A DNA stretch of 64,000 nt from Bog-159 sp963738375 (GCA_963738375.1 CAVTWL010000012.1:372001-436000); one strand, 5' to 3'; positions 26,813-37,010 are shown, counted from the first letter of the stretch. A program made the numbers and translations. Notes: generated from the sequence alone by a model not told the origin.

Positions 26813-28047
26813 TGTTCCAAAGCGGCCAGACGGCTGGCTAGGAAATTCTGTTCGAGACGATTGGTGGCCAACGCCAAGGCTCTGCGATAAGCCGCGGCGG
26901 CTTCGCCGGGGCGGCTCATGCGGGATAGGATGTCGGCGCGCGCGGCATGAAACAGGTAGTAGTTGTCGAGCTGACCTGTGAGCGAATCGAGCCGTAGCAA
27001 ACCTGCCGCGGGACCCTGTGCCATGGCTACGGCGACGGCGTGATTCAAGGCGACGACAGGGGTCTGCTGGATCGCGAACAGGCGTTCGTAGATGGCTGCG
27101 ATTTGCGGCCAATCCGTTTCGCCCGGCCTTTCGGCGGCGGCATGCAGTGCGGCGATGGCGGCCTGCAAGCGATAAGCGCCCGGCGGTCCGGTAAGAAAAG
27201 CTCGTTCCACGGCGCCCAGGCCTTCGGCGATTTCCTCGCGATCCCAGAGGCTGCGATCCTGATCTTCCAAAGTGACCAGTTTGCCGTCGCGCACGCGCGC
27301 CGCGCGGCGCGAATCGTGCAGCAGCATGAGCGCCAGCAGGCCCAGGTTTTCGGCATCGGGCAGCAGTTCGCACAGCACGCGCGCGAGACGGATAGCTTCC
27401 GAGCAGAGGTCGCCGCGCACCAGTTGGCCGCCGGTTGCGGCCGTGTAGCCTTCATTGAAGATCAGATAGATGACTGTCTGGACGGAGGCCAGGCGTTCGG
27501 GAAGCCGCGCGGGCGGCGGAACTTCGTAGGGGATGCCCGCGTCCTGAATCTTGCGTTTGGCCCTGACCAGGCGCTGCGCCAGGGTGGCTTCGGGCAGCAG
27601 GAATGCCTTGGCGATTTCGGGCGTGGTAAGGCCGCCAAGCGTGCGCAGGGTCAGGGCGATCTGACTTTCACGATTGATGGCGGGATGGCAGCAGGTGAAC
27701 ACGAGGCGCAGACGATCGTCGGGAAAGTCCATGTAGTCCTGTTCCGAAAGTGATTCGGCGGAATACCCTGCGCGCTCGATTTCGCGTTGGATCTCGGGCT
27801 CCTTTTCGCGATGAGTGCGCTCGCGGCGGATGCGATCGATCAGCCTGCGATGAGCGGCCGTGGTGATCCAGGCCGCCGGATTGTCTGGTGCCCCTTTGAC
27901 GGGCCAGGAAACGAGGGCGGCGGCAAAGGCTTCTTGCAGAGCTTCCTCAGCGAGGTCGAAGGAGCGGGAGATGGCGATCAGAGTGGCCATGATACGCCCG
28001 GACTGCTCGCGGAAGACAGCTTCGGCGACGGCCCGGGCGTCGGTCAT
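26809..28047 (-). CDS. ECF sigma factor of the ECF42 type with C-terminal TPR extension
   Basis: About 412 residues. Sigma region 2 (SFDLAEEALQEAFAAALVSWP, AAHRRLIDRIRRE), then DFPDDRLRLVFTCCHPAI and region 4 (IALTLRTLGGLTTPEIAKAFLLPEATLAQRLVRAKRKI) fill the first ~190 residues. A long helical, TPR-like C-terminal domain follows (VALNHAVAVAMAQGPAAGL, YLFHAARADILSRMSRPGEAAAAYRRALALA). This architecture and the adjacent DGPF gene identify ECF42. These sigma factors have no anti-sigma; the C-terminal domain is thought to control activity. ATG 28047 overlaps the DGPF stop by 4 bp. Confidence 0.9.
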   Translation of the reverse strand: MTDARAVAEAVFREQSGRIMATLIAISRSFDLAEEALQEAFAAALVSWPVKGAPDNPAAWITTAAHRRLIDRIRRERTHREKEPEIQREIERAGYSAESLSEQDYMDFPDDRLRLVFTCCHPAINRESQIALTLRTLGGLTTPEIAKAFLLPEATLAQRLVRAKRKIQDAGIPYEVPPPARLPERLASVQTVIYLIFNEGYTAATGGQLVRGDLCSEAIRLARVLCELLPDAENLGLLALMLLHDSRRAARVRDGKLVTLEDQDRSLWDREEIAEGLGAVERAFLTGPPGAYRLQAAIAALHAAAERPGETDWPQIAAIYERLFAIQQTPVVALNHAVAVAMAQGPAAGLLRLDSLTGQLDNYYLFHAARADILSRMSRPGEAAAAYRRALALATNRLEQNFLASRLAALEH

Positions 28048-28409
28048 ACCGGGCGCGGCAGTTCGGCTACCGGACGGATTTCGATGCCGCCGGCCGCGCC
28101 TTTGCAGAGTGTCGGCATGCGCTTGGCCCATTCGATGGCTTCGTCGAGGCCCGCGCATTCCAGAATGTAGAAGCCCGCCAGTTGTTCTTTCGTTTCGGCG
28201 AAGGGGCCATCGAGGGTCAGGGCCACGCCGTTATCGTAGCGAACAGTGGTGGCGCTTGAAGCGGACTTGAGCCCTTCGACAGAAAGCAGAATGCCTTTAG
28301 CGGCGGTCTCTTTCATGACGGCGGAGTGCTCGCGGATCTGGATGGCGCTATCCTCGGCCGATGGGCCTTCGGGCGTCTCTCGTGAGTACATCAGAAACAT
28401 GTATCGCAT
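28044..28409 (-). CDS. YciI/DGPF-domain protein
   Basis: A 121-residue protein with the DGPF motif in ALTLDGPFAETKEQLAGFYILE, preceded by MRYMFLMYSRETPEG and followed by DEAIEWAKRMPT and IEIRPV. These YCII-related proteins are the standard partners and transcriptional targets of ECF42 sigma factors in other bacteria; their biochemical role is unknown. ATG 28409 fits the family start; the open frame reaches 28526 through the neighbour's 3' end. It is coupled to the sigma gene by a 4-bp overlap and lies 29 bp after the DinB gene. Confidence 0.9.
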   Translation of the reverse strand: MRYMFLMYSRETPEGPSAEDSAIQIREHSAVMKETAAKGILLSVEGLKSASSATTVRYDNGVALTLDGPFAETKEQLAGFYILECAGLDEAIEWAKRMPTLCKGAAGGIEIRPVAELPRPV

Positions 28410-28438
28410 GTGGGTGATCCTTTGATTATGAATGGGAC

Positions 28439-29044
28439 TTAGTTGGTTGGGAAGTGGGCGTCGGACTTTACTTCCAGAATCTGACGGGTGTGGCGTTCGG
28501 TATGCGCGGCCACGGCAAGCAGCCACTGGTAGGCATCGAGCGGACCGAGAGCCGGGTGGTCAACGACGTGGCCGCGCAGGTCGGGGTTGGAGAGGAAGGC
28601 AATGGTTTCGCGGCGAGCCGCGAGGAAATGGTCGAGCGCTTCCCCGGGATTCCACCGGCCGGTGGGATGCAAGGCTTCGGGCGCCTGGACTTTCTTGGAA
28701 CGGTCGGGGACGCGGGCCAGAATTAAGGCGTCTATGACATGTATGTCGGCGCCCGGCTTTCCAGGGGGCGCTTGCAGGAGTTGCGTCGAAATCCGGCTGG
28801 TGAACATGCTTTCCAGCACCGCGAGGTGCTCGACGATTTCAGCGACGGACCAACGGTCCGGGCCGGGCTTAAATTTCCATTGGGCGTCGGAAAGGTCTCT
28901 TACCGCGTCTGCCAGGGCAGTGCGGGTTTCGGTCAGGTAGGTTGCGGCCTTTTCCCTTTCGAGCGGAGTGATGTCCTGGGCGGTCGCCGGTGCGGCGATC
29001 GCTAAGGCAAGGGTGGCAGCTAAGCACATAGAATTGGTCGTCAT
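28439..29044 (-). CDS. DinB-family protein with signal peptide
   Basis: About 201 residues. A leader (MTTNSMCLAATLALAIAAPATAQ) is followed by a DinB four-helix bundle. WSVAEIVEHLAVLE and AVAAHTERHTRQILEVK supply the His residues of the DinB metal site (three His). DinB enzymes are metal-dependent thiol (mycothiol, bacillithiol) transferases or hydrolases; an exported one is less usual. ATG 29044 is chosen because the leader begins there. It is the first gene of a transcript with DGPF and ECF42 sigma. Confidence 0.85.
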   Translation of the reverse strand: MTTNSMCLAATLALAIAAPATAQDITPLEREKAATYLTETRTALADAVRDLSDAQWKFKPGPDRWSVAEIVEHLAVLESMFTSRISTQLLQAPPGKPGADIHVIDALILARVPDRSKKVQAPEALHPTGRWNPGEALDHFLAARRETIAFLSNPDLRGHVVDHPALGPLDAYQWLLAVAAHTERHTRQILEVKSDAHFPTN

Positions 29045-29486
29045 GCGGTTTCCTTTCGATGCAAGATCGGCTTCCGTGATAACGACGCCGGAAGGGCGGG
29101 GAATCGACAACGGAATATTTCTTTTTTCTGACGGCGGCCCAATGCTTGTGGCCGAATTCGCTGAAGGCGCCGGCCGTGGCAATTGGTTGGACTGGTTGAG
29201 TCGATGACCTCCGGGAGTGTCACGCGGAGACCGGCGCGCGTGCGGTTGGATGCCTCAAAGGAGCCCGGGACGGAAGCTTTCGATCTTCCGTCGAACCATC
29301 AGAATACGGCCTCCAGGCTGGGCATGGTCCGTGAAGGGATTTAGGAACCTGGGCCGCTTCCGCCCTCAGGGCCCGATTGCGATTCAAGACCGGCAGGTCC
29401 GGGCCGTCAATGGCGCTACGGCTACCGCAAAATGCCGAGCCTTAAGCCGGGCAACGACTGTACTCGCCGGCGCACTGGCGGCCGTG
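29045..29486. other. Intergenic region without a recognisable gene
   Basis: 442 bp between the DinB gene start and the 3' end of the GH74-like gene, both leftward. Open frames here show no protein-like pattern. The part next to 29044 must hold the DinB-DGPF-sigma promoter. An AT-rich patch (GGAATATTTCTTTTTTC, around 29110-29126) is the only notable sequence. Confidence 0.5.
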
Positions 29487-32400
29487 TTAGTGCCGGACCC
29501 AGAGGTTCACGGTCTGGCTGGCGGCGCCCGCGATCGAGACGGTGAGTGACAGGGGATTGCCCGCGGGCAACGTCGATGGCAGCGTCGCTTGCACCTGCGC
29601 GAGACCTATGGCGCCGGCTGTAAGGCCCGCATAATTCAGCATGGCCGTTGTTCCGGCGACGGTCACCACCGGGTTTCCGTCGACCAGCGAATTGGACGAA
29701 CTCGGGAAGCCCGTACCGGGCACCTGGGACACGCCGCCGAACCCCGTCATCCAGATGACGATCTCCTCTCCGGCGACTGCTGGACTCGCCTCCGTCACCA
29801 GCGAATAGTCGGCATGCGTGATTACGCCTTCGAGTTCGCCCTGCGACTGGTAGGCAAAGATGCCGGGAGCATTGGCCTGCACGGGCACCGAGATTTCGGT
29901 GCTGGCGCCCAGTCCGTTGTAGACTCGCATCGTCACCGATCCGGTCTCGGGCGCTTCCCAGGGCATCTGGAAGTTGATCTGGCCGGGAGAGGTGTACCAG
30001 AGCGGAACCGGCTGATCGTTGACGGTGACCATGACGCCGGCCAGGTCTTGGGGAAGCGGCACGAAGCCGGCGCCGCCGGGCTGCGCGGGGGCGAGGCCCG
30101 TTCCGAAAATGCTGGCGACTGAACCGCGGCTGAGCGCATTCGTGAAACTGGCGGCATTCACCACGCCCTGCGCGGCGAAGACCGGCTGGGGGGCGGCAGG
30201 CTGCGGCAGCGTGCCGTACATGATGCCACGCCCGGCGCGCGCGACATAGAGAAGGTTAGTCTGGCGCATGTCGCCTTCGAGCGAAATGGCGTCCATTGCG
30301 GCCCAAATATCTGGGTTGGTGATGCGCAGCCAGGATTGGCCTCCATCCTCGGATTTGTAAATGGCATCGCGCGTGTCGCCCGAGGCGCGGCCGAGGATGT
30401 AGAGGAACGGCATGGCCGGGCTGGTTCCCAAGCCCAGGCCGATGCGGTCGGCGATGGATCGACAGCGGGAACGGCCGAGAAGGTGGCGCCTCCGTCAGTG
30501 GAATGATAGAGCGGATGTGCCGTTCACGTCGGCCGTGCCGCAGCAGCCGTTGCGCGCGAAGGTTAGCCAGACTTCCCCATATTTCAGGGGATTCGAGAGG
30601 ATGGTCACGCCGACGATGAAGCTGGGGAAACCTGACGCCGTGCTGGCGGTCCAGGTAGCTCCGCCATCTGTCGAGCGATAGAAAATCGTGCCGTCGAAAT
30701 AGTAGAACGTTGCGCCGGATGGGTCCGCGCGATCGGCGGCGAGGATGGTCGGAGTGACATACGTGCTGATGAGGTTCGACCACGACTGCGGCAGCGCATT
30801 GTAATGGGTGTCGTTATTGTTCTGGGGATCGTACGGGTTGGGCTTGGCCGGCGGATTGGCCAGCAGGCAAAGGCTCCAGGTCTTGCCGCCGTCGGCGGTG
30901 TAGTGGGGCCAGGGCGCATTTTGACCGGAGGCCGTGCTGCCGTCGCCGGTGAAAGTGCCCCAAGTGGGCGCCCAAACCAGGTTTTGTGGATTGGTGGATG
31001 ACATCGCGATCTGTCCGCCGATGGGGGTGGACAAAGCCTGCACGCCGTTGGACCAGAGTTGCTCGGATGGCACGGATGGAAACGCTTTCCAGGTGACGCC
31101 GTTGTCGGCGGAAGATCCGTAAGCGGACCAGGCCTGCCATTCCCCATTGCCCACGAAGGCCAGGTTGTCTGGTTTGGTGTAGCAGTAGTCGAGACTGGAA
31201 CCCATGCTGACATTGGGCCAGGGTACCGGATAGGTGCTCGCGCCGTACATATTGAACTCCCACGAGAGATCGGGCGCGGGGTCCAGCGGCACGCCCGAGG
31301 GGCTGATCTTGGCGCTGGGAACCTGGTCGCGCGAAGCATGGCGGAAGCCGATCATATCTTCGACCATGCTGATCAGGTCGGCGCCGCCGGCGGACGATGG
31401 CTTGGGCGGGACGCGCACCTGCACGGCGACCAACTCTTCGAGATTTTGCATCTGCCAGGTCCAGGCAGGCAAACTGACGGTCGCATCGGCCGTTTGGGCG
31501 ACGCCCCAGCCGTTGGTCCACCATACTTGTTTGGGATTGGAAGGGTCGATGAAGAGCGCGGCCATGCCGCCGGATGCGCCGGCGGTGGCGATGTAATAGG
31601 GGGGGGCGGAGGGATTGACGCCCGCGTTGAACGGATCGGTGCTCTGCAGGAGCATGGTCTGGGCGGTCCACGAAGCGCCGGCGTTGGTGGATCGCCACAC
31701 CTGATTGTTACGGCCGACCATGACTGTCGCGGGGTTGGTCGGATCGCTGGTGATGCCGGTGTAGGGAGCGCTCTGATCCCCGGGCGTGATGACCGTCCAC
31801 TGGCCGTTCTGATAGCGGCCCACTTGGCCCGATGCGGGGCTAGTGACGCCGAAGCTGACATAGAGCGTGCCGTCCGAGGCGACGGTTCCGCGCACGGGGG
31901 TGGGGAGTCCGCCCAGGGACTGCCAGGTATTTCCGCCGTCGGTGGAGCGCCAGACGCCGCTTTGATGCACGCCGGCGTAGACCGTCTGGCCGGACGGATC
32001 GAAGGCGACGAAAGTATAGCCCGCCGCATCCACGCTGGGGCTGATAGTCCAAGGCGGCAAGCCGCCCGCCACCGGCGACCAGACATAGGTGGCATTGGCC
32101 TGCCGGACGCCCTTCCATAGGCCATTGCGGCGGCTGGCGAAATAGACTACCGAACTGTCGGCGGGATTCACGGCCAGCCGTTCGCCGGACTCGACGCGGT
32201 AATCGTCGTTGGCGCCCTGGTAGACGTTGTTATTGACGAAACCGGTGGCGCGCCAGGTAAGGCCGCGGTCTTCTGAGACCATGACTTCGGCGGCGAAGGA
32301 GTATTGAGTGGCGGACTGCGATTGTGTCCTGTTGATGACGACGTAGGCCCGCGCGGGGTTGGAGGGATCGATGGCAACGCTCTCGCAGCCGATGCCGGCT

Positions 32401-32636
32401 TGGGTGGCGAGGCCATCAAGGATCGGAACCCAGGTGCTTGAGGCGCGATCGAAGCGGTAAGCGCCGCCGACGTCGGTGCGGATGTAAACGTCATAAGGGG
32501 CTTCGGGCTGGACGACGAGTCCGGTGACGTAGCCCATGCCTTGGATGTTGACGTTCTTCCACTGAAACAACTGGACGTTGGCGGCGGACATGGCGGTCAG
32601 CGCTGCCAGTGGCAGGAGGGCGAGGCGGAATTTCAT
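29487..32636 (-). CDS. Secreted GH74-like beta-propeller protein with TIGR03437 C-terminal domain, two frameshifts
   Basis: About 1,050 codons. A leader (1-19) is followed by WKNVNIQGMGYVTGLVVQP and YIRTDVGGAYRFD, the start of GH74 xyloglucanases, where this Asp is catalytic. Repeated BNR/sortilin-like blades (S-T-D-G-G-x-T-W) run to about residue 790. The C-terminal ~260 residues form the TIGR03437 domain (VVNAASFTNALSRGSVASIFGTGL, PGQINFQMPWE). The first frame ends at 30495. Continuity of ALYHSTDGGATFSAVPAVD and then ADRIGLGLGTSPAMPFLYILG shows two indels, near 30505 and near 30460. Secreted plant-glucan degradation is likely but not proven. Confidence 0.8.
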
Positions 32637-32847
32637 TATCTTTTTCTATTCTATGGCTTGGAACGGCGGAGGCAAAGCCGCCGGAACCTGCGCGTGGTGC
32701 CGAACCACTTCGCCGCGGCATCTACGTGATGTCCGGTTGGCGATCTTTCTTGCGCTTATCTCAGTGAGGCCCACGAATGTCCGCTGCCGATCTATATTTC
32801 GCACCCGGAAATCTTCCATTTTTTCACCGTTGGCACACCCGTTCGGG

Positions 32848-32853
32848 TATAAT
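32848..32853 (+). promoter_or_regulatory. Putative promoter (-10) of the ECF-kinase operon
   Basis: Perfect TATAAT at 32848-32853; the best -35 candidate is TTCACC at 32843-25 upstream (32823-32828), a long 19-bp spacing. The ATG at 32870 is 16 bp past the -10, so the transcript would be leaderless or nearly so. Confidence 0.4.
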
Positions 32854-32869
32854 CTCTAGACCTCGACAC

Positions 32870-33436
32870 ATGGGCACGAGCAAAGGCGATATTACGCTAC
32901 TGCTAGATCGGTTGACTCAGGGCGACCGGTCGGCGGAAGACGCTCTCATGCCGCGCGTTTACGTGGAACTACATCGTCTGGCGGCGGCCCGGCTTCGCTC
33001 CGAACGCGATGGCCATACGCTGCAAGCCACGGATCTTGTCCATGAGGCCTATCTGCGGCTATGTGGAACAGATGACGTGGCCTGGCAGAACCGGGTTCAC
33101 TTTTTTCGGGTAGCCGCACGCCTCATGCGCCACATCCTGGTGGACTACGCCCGTCAACGCAACGCGCAGAAGCGGAATGAAGGCGAGCCCTTTGTGCCGT
33201 TGAGTGAGGCGATCGTGATCTCGACGTCTCAGTCGGCTACGGCCGTGGAGGTGGACGAACTGCTATGCAAACTGGCGGAGGTTAGCCCCCGGCAGGCCCA
33301 GGTCGTGGAGATGAAATTCTTCGCGGGTCTGACGGAGGAGGAGATCGCGGAGGCTTTGGGTAAGAATATACGCACAATCAGGCGCGATTGGTTGATGGCG
33401 CGAGCCTGGCTGCATGGGCAGCTAAAACGGTCTTGA
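32870..33436 (+). CDS. ECF sigma factor (TIGR02999-like)
   Basis: A 188-residue sigma factor starting at ATG 32870. Region 2 reads LTQGDRSAEDALMPRVYVELHRLAAARLRSER and LQATDLVHEAYLRL; then FFRVAARLMRHILVDYARQRNAQKR, typical of the TIGR02999 group. Region 4 is VSPRQAQVVEMKFFAGLTEEEIAEALGKNIRTIRRDWLMARAWL. This group in Acidobacteriota and Planctomycetes is normally followed by a Ser/Thr kinase, as here (4-bp gap), and no anti-sigma is present. Control is expected through the kinase. Confidence 0.92.
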   Translation: MGTSKGDITLLLDRLTQGDRSAEDALMPRVYVELHRLAAARLRSERDGHTLQATDLVHEAYLRLCGTDDVAWQNRVHFFRVAARLMRHILVDYARQRNAQKRNEGEPFVPLSEAIVISTSQSATAVEVDELLCKLAEVSPRQAQVVEMKFFAGLTEEEIAEALGKNIRTIRRDWLMARAWLHGQLKRS

Positions 33437-33440
33437 CCAG

Positions 33441-36278
33441 GTGGCGCATCTTTCGGATCGAGAAATTCCTTTGATTGACGACAAAAACTGGGATCGGCTG
33501 ATGGCGCTGTTCGACCGGCTGCTGGCAGGGGAAACGCTCGAAAGGGTTGTCGCCTCGGAAGGCGATGGGGAGATCCGGGAGGCGGCCCGTAATCTTTGGA
33601 TACATCATGGGATGGCTGCGCGGGAGAACTTCCTGGGCGACGCTCTGGACTTCGAGGTCCTGCCCGTTTTCGTGCCAGGCCACGTGTTGGTGAATCGCTT
33701 TCGCATCGAGCGGAAGCTAGGGAGCGGCGGCATGGGAGAGGTTTACCTGGCCAGCGACAACCGCATGGAGGAACGGGTGGCAATTAAGACCATTCCCCGG
33801 CTACTGGCGCCCTCACCGCCGATCCGGCGCCGCTTCGTTTCCGAAGTTCAGAACGCCCGCCGTGTCACGCATCCCAACATCTGCCGCATTCACGAGCTTT
33901 TCGAAGACGGCGAGACCGTATTCTTTTCCATGGAATACTTGCAGGGGCCGCTGCTCTCCGAGATGCTCGCCGAACAGAGTTTCAGACCGGACCGCGCGCG
34001 CCTTATCGTTCGCCAATTGGCGGAAGGCCTGCACTCAGCGCATCAAAAAGGTGTGGTGCACGGTGATTTCAAGCCGGGCAACGTTATCGTCATTTCGGGA
34101 CCGCCAGAGCGGCCGGTGATCATGGATTTCGGTTTGGCGCGAGCGCTGGACCGGGCGGCGGCGGGCGCCGAAGTACAGCTCTCGCTGCGCGCGGGTTCGG
34201 TGGACTTCATGGCTCCCGAACTACACACTGGCGCAGCACCGAGCGTGCGATCGGACATTTACGCGTTCGGCAAAGTCGCGCAAGCCCTCTTACCTAATGA
34301 ACGCATGTGGGGAGATTGTACAAGGCCCGCGCCGCGGGACCGGCCGCATACGCTGGCGCCAATAATCCGCCGTCTGGAGCCGAGCCATACGAGGCGCTAC
34401 TTGATTACAGGGATAGGCCTTGCGTCGGCGGGGGCGGCCGGCTATTCTCTGCTGCCATTCCGCCGGAAGATCTTCACTTTGCCCTATCGGGCGCGGCTTC
34501 TGATTAACGGCTTTCGAGCGGCAGCCGGCGAACTGAGCGGCGCGACCCTGGCCCGCTCGATCCTTATCACGGCACTGCGCCAGTCGCCGCAAATGAATCC
34601 CATCGCCGACCAGGAGCTGATGCGGGTACTCCGCCGGCTAAAAGACAACGCCAACCTGCCGATTGCGGGCCGGCTTTTGCTTGACCTGCTGGCTCAGCTT
34701 CGCGCTGCATTCTGGTTGGATGCCGAGATGCGCCGGGCCGGCAGCCGCTATTCCTTGGACCTGCGGGTCTTGCGATCTTCCGACCGGGAGGTGGTGGCCG
34801 AATTTACCTTCCGCGACGTTCCAGGTTTGGGAGCGCTTGCTCAACAAGCGGCACTTTGGCTGCGCCGCGCGGCGGGAGAGTCGGGCCCATCCATCGCGTC
34901 GAGTTCGGCCGCCGTCAGTTCGTACACGTCGCGGGTTCCCGAGGCGCTTGAGAAGTATTACGACGGCATGGACCATTATGCCGTCGCCGAGATGGAACTG
35001 GCGCGGCCGTTGTTCGAAGAGGCCGTCCGGCTGGACCCACAGTTTGCCCAGGCGCACAGCATGCTCGGCATGACGTTGAACCCGGCGCGCAGGTGTCAAG
35101 AGGCTTTCGAAGAAGCCGAAATCGCCTATCGACTGGCCGGCAACCTGCCTCCGCGCGAGAGGGGTTGGATTGCCGCGAATTACTATTCACTGACCAACGA
35201 TCCGGAGAGAATTCTGGCTTCCGCCCGCGCCAACGTCGACTATTTCCCCGACGATCCGCGATTCCACAGAAACCTGGGTCAAAGTCTTTGGCGGGTGGGC
35301 GACACCGAAGGCGCAGTGACGGAGCACCGCAGAGCCCTCGACCTGGCGCCCGGCGACGACCTGCATGAAATGGATTACATCGACAGCCTCACCGCGGCTG
35401 GCCGGTTTGACGAGGCCCTGAAAGAGTTCCAGATAGCGACGGGCCGCGGTGTGCGGAATCGCTGGATTTACATCAGCGGCGGCTCCGCGCTGATGGGCCT
35501 GGAACGCTACGAGGAGGCCATCGCCGCATTCGGCATGGAGCCGGAAGACCGCAGCAAGTACTTCGACATGGCTGGGGCGCGGGTGATGCTAGGCGACCTG
35601 GAGGGAGCGCTGGCTGCGGTAACGGAATTGGGAGGCGGATCGCACAATGCCGTCGAGACGCACCGCACCAACGAGTTTCTTTGCGGCCTCTACTACTTGA
35701 TGGACCGCCCGCGTGAGGCGCAGCCGTTGGTGCGGCGGATGGCCGACCTGCCGGTTTGCCCGCCTATGGCCCGCTTTCTCGACTGCACGGCATTCTGGGC
35801 CTTCCACGTTGGCGACGATGCCGCGCTGGCGATGGTTCAGGAACGAATGAACGAGATTGTGCTTCGATGGCCGGGCAATGCCTATACCGAAGCAGTGGCG
35901 GAACATGCTGGCTCCCTGAAGGCCTGGCGCGCCGGGTCGCTGTCTGGCGGGGCAGTTCTCGAGGCGGTTTGCGGCAAGGCATATAGCATCTGGACGGTGT
36001 TCAATTGCGCCGAGTATCTGACACGCGGGAACCCGAAACTCGCGGAGCAGTATTGGGCCAGGGCTGACGCACACCGTGGAGACATCCTGGAACTGTGGTT
36101 TCCTGGCCTGCTTTTGATGCTCTGGATGGGACGCGCCGCCGCCGCACAGGAGCGCGGCGATCGCCGTGCCGCCGCGATGTATTCTAAGAAAGTTTTGGAC
36201 CATTGGTCTAGAAGCAACCCGGGCTTGCGTGTGACGCTGGCTGCCCGGGCCATTTATGAAGCAAATCGATCCACCTAA
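33441..36278 (+). CDS. Ser/Thr protein kinase with a TPR-rich C-terminal region
   Basis: A 945-residue protein from GTG 33441. The kinase domain covers about residues 87-300: GSGGMGEV (94-101), Lys116, HGDFKPGN (207-214, Gly replacing the Arg of HRD), DFG (229-231) and APE (258-260). One membrane helix follows (about 320-338). The outer part has an adenylate-cyclase-independent module and TPRs (for example PLFEEAVRLDPQFAQAHSMLG at ~510 and EHRRALDLAPGDDL at ~630). Linked to the ECF gene by a 4-bp gap, it probably controls that sigma. The catalytic loop lacks the usual RD pair, so activation-loop phosphorylation may not be needed. Confidence 0.88.
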   Translation: MAHLSDREIPLIDDKNWDRLMALFDRLLAGETLERVVASEGDGEIREAARNLWIHHGMAARENFLGDALDFEVLPVFVPGHVLVNRFRIERKLGSGGMGEVYLASDNRMEERVAIKTIPRLLAPSPPIRRRFVSEVQNARRVTHPNICRIHELFEDGETVFFSMEYLQGPLLSEMLAEQSFRPDRARLIVRQLAEGLHSAHQKGVVHGDFKPGNVIVISGPPERPVIMDFGLARALDRAAAGAEVQLSLRAGSVDFMAPELHTGAAPSVRSDIYAFGKVAQALLPNERMWGDCTRPAPRDRPHTLAPIIRRLEPSHTRRYLITGIGLASAGAAGYSLLPFRRKIFTLPYRARLLINGFRAAAGELSGATLARSILITALRQSPQMNPIADQELMRVLRRLKDNANLPIAGRLLLDLLAQLRAAFWLDAEMRRAGSRYSLDLRVLRSSDREVVAEFTFRDVPGLGALAQQAALWLRRAAGESGPSIASSSAAVSSYTSRVPEALEKYYDGMDHYAVAEMELARPLFEEAVRLDPQFAQAHSMLGMTLNPARRCQEAFEEAEIAYRLAGNLPPRERGWIAANYYSLTNDPERILASARANVDYFPDDPRFHRNLGQSLWRVGDTEGAVTEHRRALDLAPGDDLHEMDYIDSLTAAGRFDEALKEFQIATGRGVRNRWIYISGGSALMGLERYEEAIAAFGMEPEDRSKYFDMAGARVMLGDLEGALAAVTELGGGSHNAVETHRTNEFLCGLYYLMDRPREAQPLVRRMADLPVCPPMARFLDCTAFWAFHVGDDAALAMVQERMNEIVLRWPGNAYTEAVAEHAGSLKAWRAGSLSGGAVLEAVCGKAYSIWTVFNCAEYLTRGNPKLAEQYWARADAHRGDILELWFPGLLLMLWMGRAAAAQERGDRRAAAMYSKKVLDHWSRSNPGLRVTLAARAIYEANRST

Positions 36279-36290
36279 AGGAGAAAACGA

Positions 36291-37010
36291 ATGTACGACT
36301 TGTGGTTTACCATTGGCGCCGCCGTTATGGATCCCAATCTGGTCACGGATCTGTTGGGGAAGGCCCCAGTGTTCAATATCGTTAGCCGCCTGATTGTCGA
36401 GTGGTCTGATCTGCCGCTACCAAAAGGGGCGTTTTACCCCCCCGCAAGCGATTCCATCACTGCCGGGGTGTTGGACGCGACCTCGACCGCCACGATCCGA
36501 AAGGAAATCCGAACCTATTTGGAAAACAATCCGGTACCGCAACACAGCCCCATACCGCCCATCTCTATCTATACGGCCGGGAAGATGTGCCAGCTTCTGA
36601 ACGTGCCGGACAACAAACGCTTTCTGCAGGTTCTCGGTCCAACTACCGATAATCCTCCAACCGGTCTTAATCAGGCATATAAGAACGCATTGGCGGCTGT
36701 AGTAGGCTCCAATCCTGCGAACTTCAGTACCGGCTTTGCCGGGTTTCTGGGTCTTCTGGCCATCGACAACCGGCTTGCCGGAAAGGTGGATACGCCGGGC
36801 GATCCCGACCTGATTCAAGCGGCCAAAGAGTTCGGGCTCAGCAACGACGCAACCTCCAACGAGCGCAAGGTACTCGCCGCTTACGCCACCGATCCAGCGT
36901 TCACCACGGCGCAAAGCCTTCTTACTAACGGAACCGATGGGCCGTGGCGTACCAGTTGTGGCGATCAGTTTCTTTTCTGGAGTCCCCAAAATGCCCACGC
37001 CATCATGTAA
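36291..37010 (+). CDS. Unknown protein in the sigma-kinase operon
   Basis: A 239-residue protein that I do not recognise, with a strong Shine-Dalgarno (AAAGGAG, 6 nt before ATG 36291). It starts 12 bp after the kinase gene and overlaps the next gene by 20 bp. The N-terminus MYDLWFTIGAAVMDPNLVTDLL is mildly hydrophobic but not a classic signal. Later parts include PVPQHSPIPPISIYTAGKMCQLL and FSTGFAGFLGLLAIDNRLAGKVD. Two Cys only. No domain is clear; composition is rich in Ala, Pro, Asn and Thr. The tight operon suggests that it works with the kinase or the CxxCH protein. Confidence 0.7.
   Translation: MYDLWFTIGAAVMDPNLVTDLLGKAPVFNIVSRLIVEWSDLPLPKGAFYPPASDSITAGVLDATSTATIRKEIRTYLENNPVPQHSPIPPISIYTAGKMCQLLNVPDNKRFLQVLGPTTDNPPTGLNQAYKNALAAVVGSNPANFSTGFAGFLGLLAIDNRLAGKVDTPGDPDLIQAAKEFGLSNDATSNERKVLAAYATDPAFTTAQSLLTNGTDGPWRTSCGDQFLFWSPQNAHAIM

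Noticed and set aside
29217..29549. 110-codon rightward open frame in the gap upstream of the GH74-like gene's 3' end
   Set aside because: No Shine-Dalgarno, no protein-like pattern, and it runs into the antisense of the TIGR03437 domain.
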